Shown here piece by piece: positions 45,501-52,725 of a stretch of DNA of 64,000 bases (its first letter is position 1; the number at the start of each line of letters is the position of its first letter). This DNA comes from a bacterium BMS3Abin14 (lineage in GTDB: Bacteria; BMS3Abin14). Below the pieces are notes generated by a model. That model did no database searches, was not told the DNA's origin, and was given only the letters and a program-made list of their open reading frames with translations. The DNA lies in assembly GCA_002897695.1 (NCBI GenBank), contig BDTG01000033.1, positions 1 through 64,000 on the forward strand, read 5' to 3'. Both the position numbers and the translations under genes were made by a program.

Positions 45501-47632
45501 GCGTCCGTGCTGGTGGTAGTCGTATCCTGGGTAAGATCCGTATGGTTGAAGGATCCGTTACCCAGAATGGGCGAACTTCCGGTTACCGTGAAGGTGACGG
45601 GGTATGAATCGGTGACCGACCCTTCCGGGCGCACTATATTTACACATTCGTCCACCACAGGGTCGTACTCCTGGAGGACCGCTGACACGTCCACCTCATC
45701 GGATGTACAGCCGGCAGTGAGGCCGAAGGGGCTGGTGCCCTTGGTAACGCTCAGGTTAAGGATCGGTTCGAGGCTGGCAAAGAGGTTGAACTCTATTGTC
45801 TCGGTACCCAGGGCAGTTGTGATCCCGGAGTCGGTTATTACCATATTCTGGTCGCTGATGGCGGGACCGCATCCGAGGGGGGAGTACCAATCGAAGGTGT
45901 ACGTACCGTCGGCCTCGGCGACAACCGCAGTTGCAGCCCCATAGCTCGGGGTGATTGTGAGGTTGCTCTCCTGGCCGAAGACCCTGTTGCCGCAGGCGTC
46001 CACAACGGAGAAGTTGATCAGAACGTGCTGGTTGCTGACCCGCTCCATATTGAAGGAGTTGCTGGTCGGGCTGGCGAACTGGTAGAGGTAACTTCCTCCC
46101 CCGTCCTTCGGGCCCTCGATGGAGTTTATGACCATATCGTAGGCTGAGCCGGGTGTGAGTGTAAGGGTGCGCGTGTTTGACGAAGTAGACCACTGTGCGG
46201 CTATATCCACTGTCTCGGAGGCTGCTCCGGTAGTTATTGTATCTGGAGGTATGTAAACCACGCTGTAGGTCCCGTCACCGTTATCCTGCGTCCCGGTCTG
46301 GAAGGTGCCCTTGCCGGTTGGATCGATAGAATAATCCACCGTCTCGCCCTCAATGCCGTTGTCGCAGTCGTCCTCGACGCGAACCTTCAATTTCGCGCCG
46401 ACGTTGCTGGCTGCTGAACACAACGGCAGACTGGATGGCTGTGGAGATATATTGGTACCCGTGTCCAGGAGGACATACTCGAGGTCGAGGACGTTGATAT
46501 CATAGGGCGCAAGCGTATCAAACCGCGAGGGTGTGCCGCTCGTTACAGTAAGAGTTTCTGTGTGGGAAAGCTGGAGGCATCCGGCCTCCGGAGGCGTAAA
46601 GTAAGCGCTCACCGTAACCTGCGTTCCCTCAGCGGTTACGGCGGTTGGGCTTGCACCCAGGTAAACACTGCCTGCACCGTTGGACCTTCCGGTTATAACG
46701 CTCCGCTCGGTTCCCCCCGAATCCGCGAATATATAATCGTAATCCGCAGAGATGGACACGGGGGTATTGTTATCCGGATTACCGTCAGGATCAACGACCG
46801 TAACGGTCAGGAGGGGATTATCGGTCAGGGTCTGCGTGCCGGTGGCAAGCTCATCCTGCTGGTCGGAACATGAAGAATACTCACCGCTTGCACCGGGATA
46901 GGCGACATCCATGGTGAAGGAGGAACAGCTCCCCGTTCCGACTCCTCCGGAAGCGACCGTCACGTCCTCTACATTTCTGGTCCTGATGTCGACAACCGCG
47001 GACCTCCTTCTGAAATTGTCCCCTTTCGTAGGGTTAGTGTAGTTCAAGTCGGGCCTCGATGATTTTACTACAATCGTCGAACGGATGCGTCTGATGGTGG
47101 CCAGCGCATTGTCATTAGTGGGACTGACGGCTGGATTCAATGGAGATATTTGGGTTAACTGAGCGCCGAATCCGTCAAAGTACGAGAAAGTCAGTGAATC
47201 GACGTCATTGGCAAGGATCTTCAGGTTGTTGTCGTTCTGGACCGCGGCCAGTGTGGTTTCCACCGCCCTCATTATCCTTTCGTTGGTAGCGTCGAAGGTG
47301 TACCTGACGAAGCTGTCCGTCCCGCCCGTATTGGGGAGGTTGGCCTTGTAGATTATCTGTGTGGTGCCGGCGTAACGAATTGCAAGGTTGGGTACACCGT
47401 AACCCAACCAGGACATCTCCTGGTTCAGGAACTCGGTGGTGGCCCGGAGGTTCTCCTGCATCCCGGCCACCTGCTCCTGGGTCCGGAACATGCCCTCCTG
47501 AGAGATAAATACCCTGTATATGGCGGTCAGGAGAACTCCCATTATCAGAAGGGCGATCATGAGCTCGATTAGAGTGAACCCCCCTCTGTTCTTTTTCCTG
47601 TCTTCCACTGAGTGGATCGCCGTAAATCTCAT
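42587..47632 (-). CDS. Giant PilW-like prepilin fused to a long Ig-like region
   Basis: 1681 residues. A prepilin leader ends RGG, with cleavage before FTLIELMIALLIMGVLL and Glu at mature position 5. Residues 19 to about 225 correspond to a PilW-type minor pilin (AGMQENLRATTEFLNQEMSWLGYG). The remaining 1450 residues are secreted beta-sandwich material: cysteine-rich segments (about 235-900), then clear Ig-like units such as VSITAPADGSSVSDAVDIDVYAED, each followed by LNGTHTLYVRARDGAGNW-type strands, to about 1600. Classical PilW is about 250-350 residues. It probably forms a tip adhesin built into the pilus. It lies between the pilV-like and pilX-like genes; the base composition matches its neighbours. 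Confidence 0.9.
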   Translation of the reverse strand: MRFTAIHSVEDRKKNRGGFTLIELMIALLIMGVLLTAIYRVFISQEGMFRTQEQVAGMQENLRATTEFLNQEMSWLGYGVPNLAIRYAGTTQIIYKANLPNTGGTDSFVRYTFDATNERIMRAVETTLAAVQNDNNLKILANDVDSLTFSYFDGFGAQLTQISPLNPAVSPTNDNALATIRRIRSTIVVKSSRPDLNYTNPTKGDNFRRRSAVVDIRTRNVEDVTVASGGVGTGSCSSFTMDVAYPGASGEYSSCSDQQDELATGTQTLTDNPLLTVTVVDPDGNPDNNTPVSISADYDYIFADSGGTERSVITGRSNGAGSVYLGASPTAVTAEGTQVTVSAYFTPPEAGCLQLSHTETLTVTSGTPSRFDTLAPYDINVLDLEYVLLDTGTNISPQPSSLPLCSAASNVGAKLKVRVEDDCDNGIEGETVDYSIDPTGKGTFQTGTQDNGDGTYSVVYIPPDTITTGAASETVDIAAQWSTSSNTRTLTLTPGSAYDMVINSIEGPKDGGGSYLYQFASPTSNSFNMERVSNQHVLINFSVVDACGNRVFGQESNLTITPSYGAATAVVAEADGTYTFDWYSPLGCGPAISDQNMVITDSGITTALGTETIEFNLFASLEPILNLSVTKGTSPFGLTAGCTSDEVDVSAVLQEYDPVVDECVNIVRPEGSVTDSYPVTFTVTGSSPILGNGSFNHTDLTQDTTTTSTDAFGYAYAALNPGSAMKDQILTVAADADVDGQIYPQTASVQVPMLVSEPNAGSGFYNSSYSAKKGENEAVRHYDPGDGIFVQVGDCDENEHVFQVDAISPPPVSVTLQSELTGDVENFEIRETGANSAVFRFAPGIMTELNTVATPGDSKLQVDYGDRVTMKYVDNDDPAPATEYTWDVFISGPRWLKLYKDNGDGTESPILSGGTQILNMYNNDRMRPKVYIPRFESDSSISTELVTALDSSGSGGETETVTLREFLDTGVFIPDIIAYGQDNILLSESGSIPLANELYLPYTPKTITVSYPAGSPIDTASFLIEDGDLPEVSITAPADGSSVSDAVDIDVYAEDTNNTINPAITQVDLYIDTYLVKTWTGTDLTGTNTYSWVTESGGVPYWLNGTHTLYVRARDGAGNWNTSASISVTVTNPGNTIWFTAPANNSVWNSTTVDVGLQTAVFDTINPSYSVTLKIGTTYRTLTDLGGDAYAYSWDTSLEGTGQKTMIATVQDSQGNTDSATWSAIVDHTAPVVSPTSTSGEWVSSFNYWGYFEVSDASGFADSSNTVLVSVNGTGGFIDQPTQFGGSTWDPVNQVNVASYSFSWAGPGSAVEDTSYTWSVKAYDSSLPSPGNLGTGSLAFYVDNIDPTVDAPVVSSSYGSVNPAYGPFVKGTVTLSSRVNDSFAGSGFIYFISKDNPLGTVSTTFNVATNPAMAFTWETDGLIPTTTTPWPGGAYAIYIKGRDLAYNENINAMTQSYHFYVDNGVPTIASSTPGSGFATSVVSVPYSADSNIGFLASTGYSVFDSSASAVFSSTRNFSLASAVATTTASFTVDTRSAPTNGPHSIKARVSDHAENSFSTAEIPFEICNRVATLGTVVWDKPIPSRYRVQFDGTLFQLSSTGTATPVTGNMAITVTNLENSQSYSDSVTTSAPGNFSYVHTFQPSEISLGTGNSVRLDVENTDSGCHTNFTIDDDSNTQTLP

Positions 47633-47651
47633 GGCCTTCCTCCTTGAAGGA

Positions 47652-48167
47652 TCACTGATAGTAGTCCAGGTTCTTACGCGCTATCTGTGTTTCCAGCACC
47701 ACGGAGCGGGGAGTCGACCCTTCGTTCCAGCTGACCCTGACCCGGACTGTCTTGATATTGGCATCCGGCATATTGTCCACAACGTTCCACTCACGGGTGA
47801 ACATCCCCCCCGGCGTTCCGTCCTCAGCAAGGAGCGCACCGTCCGCGTGATCCGGATTTGTCCAGTCGCCGAGGTCGTTCCCGCTGTCAGGGTCCACCAG
47901 GTCGGTATCAACAATCTCGGCACCGCCCGCGGTGGGAATATAATATTCCCTCAGTTTCTTGAGCTCCTCGATCTTGTTCCTGGCAAGGTTCACCGCAGAG
48001 GACATGTGCCTCGCAGTGGCATTGCCGAAACCGCTTTGCATCTGAAGCCTGACTATTCCCAGGAGCCCGATGGCGAGGATCATCATGGCAATGAGAAGCT
48101 CTATAAGGGTGAAACCCCTATCCTTTGCAATAACGTGATTATATTTTTCTTTATTTATCCTTTTCAT
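47652..48167 (-). CDS. pilV: PilV-like minor pilin
   Basis: 171 residues from the ATG overlapping the fimT-like stop (ATGA). The leader ends KDRG, with cleavage before FTLIELLIAMMILAIGLLGIVRLQ. The body contains ARHMSSAVNLARNKIEELKKL, typical of PilV. Minor pilins of this type prime pilus assembly and sit at the tip. An ATG seven codons upstream is possible. Confidence 0.9.
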   Translation of the reverse strand: MKRINKEKYNHVIAKDRGFTLIELLIAMMILAIGLLGIVRLQMQSGFGNATARHMSSAVNLARNKIEELKKLREYYIPTAGGAEIVDTDLVDPDSGNDLGDWTNPDHADGALLAEDGTPGGMFTREWNVVDNMPDANIKTVRVRVSWNEGSTPRSVVLETQIARKNLDYYQ

Positions 48168-48805
48168 TGCCAGCTTCCCCCTGACCATTGATAGGTCTTG
48201 ACTCGGCCCGTAATACCTATGGAAATCGCAAACCCCTGATCCCTGGTGTTCTTCAGAAAAATGATTACCGAATTCGTGGGACTTCTAATTGACGCGAGAT
48301 CAACTACGGGAAGACCGGTGGGCCTGAACCCTATATTGTTCTTGCCGGACATGCCGACTCCGGCAACGAATACACCATCGGTGTCGCCGCCGGGCGTAAC
48401 GCCGTCAGGGCCGCTGCCGCCATAGGATGAGGGCCACCCGAAGGAGACGCCATCAGGCAGCAGAAAACCCGGCGTTCCTCCAAAAGTATCCGGCATATCC
48501 ATCCCCGCCTCGGTATATTCACCCGGTGCGTCAATGGCGGAATCAGCATCCTCATCCACGAATCCAGTGAAAAAATTGTTCGATGTGTTAACCACCAACC
48601 AGGCGCTCCTGTTTTTCGCTATAGCCCTCATTTTTACGAGCTGGAGGGAGGCGGCGATCTTGTTCGTCGCTCCCCTTAACCTGTACGCAGGCAGCTCGGC
48701 CAGGAAGTTGTAGACTCCCACAGCCGTGAGAATTCCGATGATGGCCACCACCAGCATGAGCTCAATAAGAGTCAGGCCGCTTTCACTGCTTATTCTTCCA
48801 TTCAT
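48164..48805 (-). CDS. fimT: FimT/GspH-like minor pilin
   Basis: 213 residues from the ATG eight bases after GGAG. The leader ends SESG, followed by LTLIELMLVVAIIGILTAVGVYNF. The GspH domain includes AASLQLVKMRAIAKNRSAWLVV. First gene of the minor-pilin unit FimT-PilV-giant PilW and preceded by a sigma54 promoter and the enhancer-like palindrome. FimT proteins are minor pilins; some bind DNA during natural transformation, which cannot be judged here. Confidence 0.88.
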   Translation of the reverse strand: MNGRISSESGLTLIELMLVVAIIGILTAVGVYNFLAELPAYRLRGATNKIAASLQLVKMRAIAKNRSAWLVVNTSNNFFTGFVDEDADSAIDAPGEYTEAGMDMPDTFGGTPGFLLPDGVSFGWPSSYGGSGPDGVTPGGDTDGVFVAGVGMSGKNNIGFRPTGLPVVDLASIRSPTNSVIIFLKNTRDQGFAISIGITGRVKTYQWSGGSWQ

Positions 48806-48830
48806 ACCCATATCTCCAGTTCGTAGTTAA

Positions 48831-48845
48831 GCAAAAGGTATTCCA
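48831..48845 (-). promoter_or_regulatory. Sigma54 promoter of the fimT-pilV-pilW unit
   Basis: Minus strand TGGAATACCTTTTGC with GG-N10-GC spacing and intact TTGC. The predicted transcript starts about 14 bases before the fimT start codon, which leaves the GGAG ribosome site just inside the 5' end. Confidence 0.7.
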
Positions 48846-48893
48846 CACCCTGATGCCCATTTTGCGCAGGTCACCAGATATACTAAGGACAAA

Positions 48894-48912
48894 CTATGAA
48901 TTTTTTTCATAG
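48894..48912. promoter_or_regulatory. Enhancer-like palindrome upstream of fimT and behind the response regulator gene
   Basis: A perfect CTATGAA-TTTTT-TTCATAG palindrome. Its centre (48903) is 58 bp upstream of the -24 element, the same distance as for the pilX copy. It begins 21 bp after the stop of the sigma54-dependent response regulator gene. Confidence 0.78.
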
Positions 48913-48933
48913 ATATATATAATAATTTTCAGA

Positions 48934-50307
48934 CTACTTGGGTATCTGTATTCCGTAATCCTTGATCTTGTATAGCAACGCCCTGTGACTGATCTCCAGC
49001 AGACGGGCCGCCTTGCTCCTGTTGTACATGGTCTTCTGCAGTGCCCTTATTATCAACCGTCGCTCAAGATGACGGGTTGCTTTCTTGATGGACTGTTCAT
49101 CCGAGGCATCCTCATCCACAAACCGGTCCTCAACACCCGTCAGGAGGGGAGCTATCTGTTCCTCACCCAGCTCGCTGGAACCCGATAGAATTGCAGCCCG
49201 TTCGAGAAGGTTCTCCAGGTCCCTGACGTTGCCCGGCCATGGATAGCCAAGAAGGACCTTTATGGCCCCTGGTAAAAGCACCAGAGAGGCACCACCCAAC
49301 CTCTGTGATATCTGCCCCAGGAGGTATTCCGCAAGGGGCTTTATATCCTCTCTCCTTTCCCGCAGCGGGGGGATATGGATCGGTACGACGCTCAACCTGT
49401 AGTACAGGTCCTCCCTGAATTTACCCTCCCTGACGGCCTTTTCCAGATCCACCGCCGTAGCGGCAATGATCCGTGGATTGACCTTTATCGAAGTGCTCTC
49501 GCCCACCCGCCGGATCTCTCCCTCCTGAATGGCCCGAAGAAACTTCACCTGCATATCCAGAGGAAGATCGCCGATCTCGTCCAGGAAGAGGGTGCCCTCG
49601 CCGGCCTCCTCGAACAGTCCTGTCCTGTCCGACGTCGCATCGGTAAAGGCGCCCCTGACATGCCCGAAGAATTCACTCTCCATCAGTGTAGGAGGTACAG
49701 CTCCGCAGTTAACACCGACGAAAGGCCCGTCCTTTCTCAGGCTGAGATTGTGGACGGCTCTTGCCAGGACCTCCTTGCCGGTCCCGCTCTCTCCGGTTAT
49801 GAGGACGTGGCTCTGGTATTCGGCGACTTTTTTAACCATATCGAGGATCTTGACCATTGCCGGGCTCCTGACGACAAAACTCTCCAACGAGTATTTTTCC
49901 TCGATCTGTTCCCTCAGAATGATATTTTCCCTGCGCAGGCTCTCCCGCTCCTGCGCCTTCCTGAGAGTCAGCAATATCTCATCGGGCTTGAAAGGTTTGC
50001 TGATGTAATCGTAAGCACCCTGCTTCACTGCTTTCACCGCAAGATCTACAGTCCCGAAGGCGGACATCATTATCACTGTCGTATCCGGATACTGGGATCT
50101 GATAGTGGAAAGGACCTGCAGCCCGTCCATGCCGGGCATTCTCACGTCACACAGTACGAGATCGAAGGGCCTCTCTCCCAGTAGCCGGAGAGCCTCTTCA
50201 CCGCTGGAAGCGCCGCTTGCATCGAACTGTTCCTTCTGAAGAAGGACCGTTATCATGTTCCTGACGCTGTTTTCATCATCCACTACCAGGACTTTTTTGA
50301 GTTCCAT
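48934..50307 (-). CDS. NtrC-type sigma54 response regulator with GAFTDA loop
   Basis: 457 residues. A receiver domain (1-120, VVDDENSVR, phosphoacceptor Asp in DLVLCDVRMPGMDG, KPF), a sigma54-activation AAA domain (about 145-375) with Walker A GESGTGKE and Walker B GTLFLDEIGDLP, and a C-terminal Fis-type HTH (NRSKAARLLEISHRALLYKIKDYG). The loop that contacts sigma54, normally GAFTGA, reads GAFTDA. It overlaps its histidine kinase gene by 32 bases and reads towards the fimT unit, whose upstream palindrome follows the stop codon. I infer it activates the minor-pilin promoters. Confidence 0.93.
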   Translation of the reverse strand: MELKKVLVVDDENSVRNMITVLLQKEQFDASGASSGEEALRLLGERPFDLVLCDVRMPGMDGLQVLSTIRSQYPDTTVIMMSAFGTVDLAVKAVKQGAYDYISKPFKPDEILLTLRKAQERESLRRENIILREQIEEKYSLESFVVRSPAMVKILDMVKKVAEYQSHVLITGESGTGKEVLARAVHNLSLRKDGPFVGVNCGAVPPTLMESEFFGHVRGAFTDATSDRTGLFEEAGEGTLFLDEIGDLPLDMQVKFLRAIQEGEIRRVGESTSIKVNPRIIAATAVDLEKAVREGKFREDLYYRLSVVPIHIPPLRERREDIKPLAEYLLGQISQRLGGASLVLLPGAIKVLLGYPWPGNVRDLENLLERAAILSGSSELGEEQIAPLLTGVEDRFVDEDASDEQSIKKATRHLERRLIIRALQKTMYNRSKAARLLEISHRALLYKIKDYGIQIPK

Positions 50308-51973
50308 GGTCTTCCCTTTCCGTTACATTACCGTGAGTTTCTATCGGAAGGTCGATAATCAGTTCCGTTCCCTTTCCTTCTTCGCTCTTTGCCCATACCC
50401 TGCCGCGGTGAGCCTGGATTATCCCGAAGGTGATGGACAGGCCGAGACCGGTCCCCTCGCCAGGCTCCTTGGTGGAGAAGAAAGGATCGAAGATCCGGCC
50501 AAGCTGATCCGCGGGTATTCCCGGTCCGGAATCCCTGACGCTGATACTAACCACAAGGTCCCCCTCTCCCATCTGACGGTTTCCCGGAATATCCTGTCTC
50601 AGGGCGAGGAAGTCGCTGTCCCTCCTGTCCACCGCCCGCCTCCTTGACACCACACCCTCACCTTTTTGCAATTTTCTCAGTGAGGATGCCACCGTCAGCT
50701 CCCCCATGCCGTCCATCGCCTGAGCACCGTTCACAAAGACGTTGATAAGTGCCTGGCACAGGAGGTTCCGGTCCCCTCGTACTGTGGGCAGATCCTCAGT
50801 GAAAGCAAGCTCTATGCTGACATTCCTGAATATATCCTGGGGGCGTACCAGATCCAGTGTCGATTGCACAATAGTGTTGACATCAAGCTCTTCAATCTCA
50901 GCTTCACCGGGCCTGGAAAAATCCAGGAGCCCTCTGATGATACGCTGGATCCTTTCCGTTTCCTTTTCTATGTATCCGAGATACTCTCTTTCCTCTTCGT
51001 CTCGGGCATCCTTCAGCAGAATGGACGCATAACCGAGGATGGCGCTCAGGGGATTTCCGATCTCGTGGGCGATACCGGCTGAAAAGCGTCCTACCGATGC
51101 CAGTTTTTCGCTTCTCATCGCCTCCTGCTGGGCGGCCCGCAGATCTCTGTTTGCTTTCTGAAGCGCCTCAAGGTGTTCCTCCTGCTTCTGTACGGCTGAT
51201 TCTATCTTCTCCGCCATGGAGTTGAAAGATTCTGAAAGGGCAACAATCTCCCTCGGCCCCTTGACCTTCACACGTGAGCTGTAATCACCTGCCGCCAGCG
51301 CGGCAGCGCCCTCGGAGATCCTCACCAGGGGCCTGATGGCCACCCGTCCGATCATCCAGCTACCGAAAAGGATGATAACAAAAGCATCGGCCAGGGCGAA
51401 GGACAGGATGATCTTCCTGTGTACCCTGAAGGTAACTCCGACGTTTTCCATCGGGTAGCTGATGCTGAATGCTCCCACCAGTTTCTCCCCTGAAAACAGT
51501 GGCGACGAGAAGGACCATGAGCCGGCAGGCCGGTACGCTTTCTGTCCGGAGAACTCTTCGGACATTACCATGCGGCGAAGGTTGAGGGCCCTTTCCAGGC
51601 CGGGATCGGTTGATACTGTGCCGATGCTTTCCGATCTGGTGTTCGCGATGATCCTGCCGTCGGCGTCTGCGATGACAAGATCCGAAAGCCCCATCCCCTC
51701 CACCATGCGGCTGACCATGGAGTTGAGATAGTCCGGATTCCGGGCGCCCTCATCCCAGGCCAGGGCGATAGTCTCCTTGACCGACCGGGTGATCTGCGTC
51801 AGAGATTCCACCTCCTGGATGACGACGGCCCGCTCAGCCGCCTTCAGAGCCGTAATTCCCATAAAAGCCACTCCTCCGAACATGAGGAGTCCCAGGCTCA
51901 CCAGTATCTCCCAGCGAAGGCCCCGCTGCCTTCTGGTAAACAGCGCTTTCAGATGATTCGCCCCAGGTACCAA
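50276..51973 (-). CDS. Membrane histidine kinase of the minor-pilin regulator
   Basis: 565 residues starting at TTG with AAGGAG at 8-bp spacing. Two transmembrane helices (about 22-42 and 194-216) enclose a periplasmic sensor domain of about 150 residues; HAMP follows (about 217-270), then a coiled coil, HisKA with the phosphoacceptor in GIAHEIGNPLSAI, and HATPase with N-box, DSGPGIP and GTGLGLSI. An insertion of about 35 residues lies between the N and G1 boxes. The gene overlaps pilD and the response regulator gene, forming pilD-kinase-regulator. Confidence 0.93.
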   Translation of the reverse strand: MVPGANHLKALFTRRQRGLRWEILVSLGLLMFGGVAFMGITALKAAERAVVIQEVESLTQITRSVKETIALAWDEGARNPDYLNSMVSRMVEGMGLSDLVIADADGRIIANTRSESIGTVSTDPGLERALNLRRMVMSEEFSGQKAYRPAGSWSFSSPLFSGEKLVGAFSISYPMENVGVTFRVHRKIILSFALADAFVIILFGSWMIGRVAIRPLVRISEGAAALAAGDYSSRVKVKGPREIVALSESFNSMAEKIESAVQKQEEHLEALQKANRDLRAAQQEAMRSEKLASVGRFSAGIAHEIGNPLSAILGYASILLKDARDEEEREYLGYIEKETERIQRIIRGLLDFSRPGEAEIEELDVNTIVQSTLDLVRPQDIFRNVSIELAFTEDLPTVRGDRNLLCQALINVFVNGAQAMDGMGELTVASSLRKLQKGEGVVSRRRAVDRRDSDFLALRQDIPGNRQMGEGDLVVSISVRDSGPGIPADQLGRIFDPFFSTKEPGEGTGLGLSITFGIIQAHRGRVWAKSEEGKGTELIIDLPIETHGNVTEREDHGTQKSPGSG

Positions 51974-52725
51974 AGGATCAGCTCCTTCCCGAAAAAGATG
52001 TGGGCCAAAGCTCCCAGCGCCAGAAACGGCCCGAATGGAACGGCGTAGGTCCTACCCTCACCCTGCACTTTCATGGCTGCCAGCCCGATGACCGACCCGG
52101 TTACCGCCGCGAGGAGGATCGTAACGGGAAGGGCCTGCCATCCCAGGTAGGCCCCTATCATCCCCAGCAACTTGACGTCGCCCATCCCCATGCCCTCCCT
52201 CTTTGTGATGAGGTAGTACCCTGTTGCGACAAGATATAGAAACCCGCCTCCCACAAGAAGCCCGATCACCGAATCCAGCGGCCGAGGAAACCCGGCAAGG
52301 AAGCTCAGGCCCAGACCGGCCGCCATGCCGGGATAGGAAATGACGTTGGGAATAATGCGGTGATCCATATCGATGAAGGTGATGACAAGGAGGGCGGTAA
52401 CGAACGGCGCCAGGACGAGAGCGGCGGTTCCCGCCCCGAACCGCATGGCAAGGCCAAGGTAAAGCAGCCCGTTTACCATTTCCACCGCCGGGTATCTCCA
52501 GGGAATGATCTCCCCGCAGGAACGGCATCTCCCCCGGAGGATGAGATAGCTTATAAGAGGGATATTGTCGAACCACCGGATCGGCTTCCCGCATCCCGGA
52601 CAGTGGGATCCCGGGGAAACGATGGACTCCCTCCTGGGCAGGCGGTAGATCAGCACGTTTGCGAAGCTGCCGACCACGGCGCCCAGAATAAATGTGAAAA
52701 GCAGAATCATGTGCCACGTCGGCAT
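51949..52725 (-). CDS. pilD: Prepilin peptidase
   Basis: A 258-residue aspartic membrane protease that cleaves and N-methylates type IV prepilins. The N-terminal methylase-like domain has the four-Cys zinc motif CPGC...CRSC. The catalytic aspartates are in FIDMDHRIIPN and GMGMGDVKLLG (family GxGD). Eight hydrophobic helices are apparent. It processes the pilins encoded here and in pilA. It overlaps the glycosyltransferase gene upstream and the kinase gene downstream. Confidence 0.96.
   Translation of the reverse strand: MPTWHMILLFTFILGAVVGSFANVLIYRLPRRESIVSPGSHCPGCGKPIRWFDNIPLISYLILRGRCRSCGEIIPWRYPAVEMVNGLLYLGLAMRFGAGTAALVLAPFVTALLVITFIDMDHRIIPNVISYPGMAAGLGLSFLAGFPRPLDSVIGLLVGGGFLYLVATGYYLITKREGMGMGDVKLLGMIGAYLGWQALPVTILLAAVTGSVIGLAAMKVQGEGRTYAVPFGPFLALGALAHIFFGKELILWYLGRII

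Noticed and set aside
42587-47632. Giant gene as an artefact of two joined genes
   Set aside because: The frame is open throughout, with no internal ribosome site plus ATG at the PilW/Ig boundary that I could see, and composition is even.
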